Shown in pieces: positions 42,324 to 42,356 of a stretch of DNA of 42,356 nucleotides. Origin of the DNA: Pseudomonas sp. UBA5706. Its GTDB lineage: Bacteria > Pseudomonadota > Gammaproteobacteria > Pseudomonadales > Pseudomonadaceae. Numbering within the stretch: the first letter of the stretch is position 1; each line of letters opens with the position of its first letter. Below the pieces are notes generated by a model. The model was not told where the DNA came from and did not search any database. It saw only the letters and a list, made by a program, of their open reading frames with translations. The stretch spans positions 1 through 42,356 of the forward strand of contig NZ_DIHC01000017.1 of the NCBI RefSeq assembly GCF_002419965.1. Reading direction: 5' to 3'. The position numbers were made by a program, and so were the translations under genes.

Positions 42324-42356
42324 ATGGCAAAGCGCTACGAACTCTCCGACGCATCG
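42324..42356 (+). CDS. Start of a probable IS5-family transposase (cut by window end)
   Basis: Only 11 codons are visible: MAKRYELSDAS. GGAGG at 42314-42318, five bases before the ATG, makes this a well-formed start. The opening RYELSD is typical of IS5-family transposases in Pseudomonas (RRYELSDEQW and similar). The remainder lies outside the window. Confidence 0.5.
   Translation, partial: MAKRYELSDAS

Noticed and set aside
1..42356. tRNA or rRNA genes
   Set aside because: No cloverleaf or conserved rRNA segment was recognised in any intergenic gap.

Overview
The window reads as a chromosomal segment of a fluorescent-group Pseudomonas. This rests on GC-rich coding sequence with Pseudomonas-like ribosome binding sites, extragenic palindromes of the P. 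fluorescens type, and a gene order that, from memory, follows the P. aeruginosa PAO1 block PA4519 to PA4493 with insertions and losses. Nearly everything is core metabolism, transport and signalling. No phage, conjugation module, tRNA, rRNA or CRISPR array was seen. The right edge enters what looks like an IS5-family insertion sequence.

Layout. (1) 1-1724: prfC (release factor 3) on the minus strand. (2) 2055-5565: a four-gene plus-strand operon for a quaternary-amine (glycine betaine/choline type) ABC importer in the order permease, binding protein, permease, CBS-domain ATPase. (3) 5566-7313: a REP-like stretch, then a promoter-like element and an intrinsic terminator in front of the ornithine/lysine decarboxylase speC. 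(4) 7350-14124: an iron-uptake block. piuC and a Sel1-repeat gene run on the minus strand, divergent from the TonB-dependent receptor piuA, with two Fur-box-like sites between them. A PepSY/flavodoxin/reductase fusion (piuB-like) follows. (5) 14336-14737: a lone DUF6508-like gene. (6) 14809-27457, all minus strand: a dipeptide/oligopeptide system of four periplasmic binding-protein paralogues, an OprD-family porin and dppBCDF. (7) 27642-31330, minus: two adjacent paralogous HET-C-like genes, one with a 215-residue N-terminal extension. They lie between the first binding-protein gene and a SIMPL-domain gene that I recall as near neighbours in PAO1. (8) 31587-34425: the SIMPL-domain periplasmic protein (minus) and the redox-responsive two-component system roxSR (plus). 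(9) 34524-36266: a YddA/SbmA-type ABC transporter. (10) 36378-41646: a galactarate/glucarate catabolic cluster with a FadR-type GntR regulator, kdgD, a GudP-type transporter and garD. (11) 41647-42356: a gene-poor end with what may be a decayed small gene, then the first 11 codons of a probable IS5-family transposase.

How the parts work together. In the peptide system the porin admits peptides through the outer membrane, the four binding proteins widen substrate range, and DppBCDF imports them. Stem-loops between opdP and dppA and between dppA and dppB probably set the relative amounts of porin, binding protein and permease. In the aldarate cluster GarD makes 5-keto-4-deoxyglucarate and KdgD converts it to 2-oxoglutarate semialdehyde. 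The next enzyme is not in the window. A 19-bp motif upstream of the regulator gene recurs upstream of kdgD (14 of 19 matches) and is the best operator candidate.

The least explained elements are the HET-C-like pair, the terminator-bearing leader of speC, and the shared motif in the aldarate cluster. Family assignments come from recognising motifs by eye; no database search was run.
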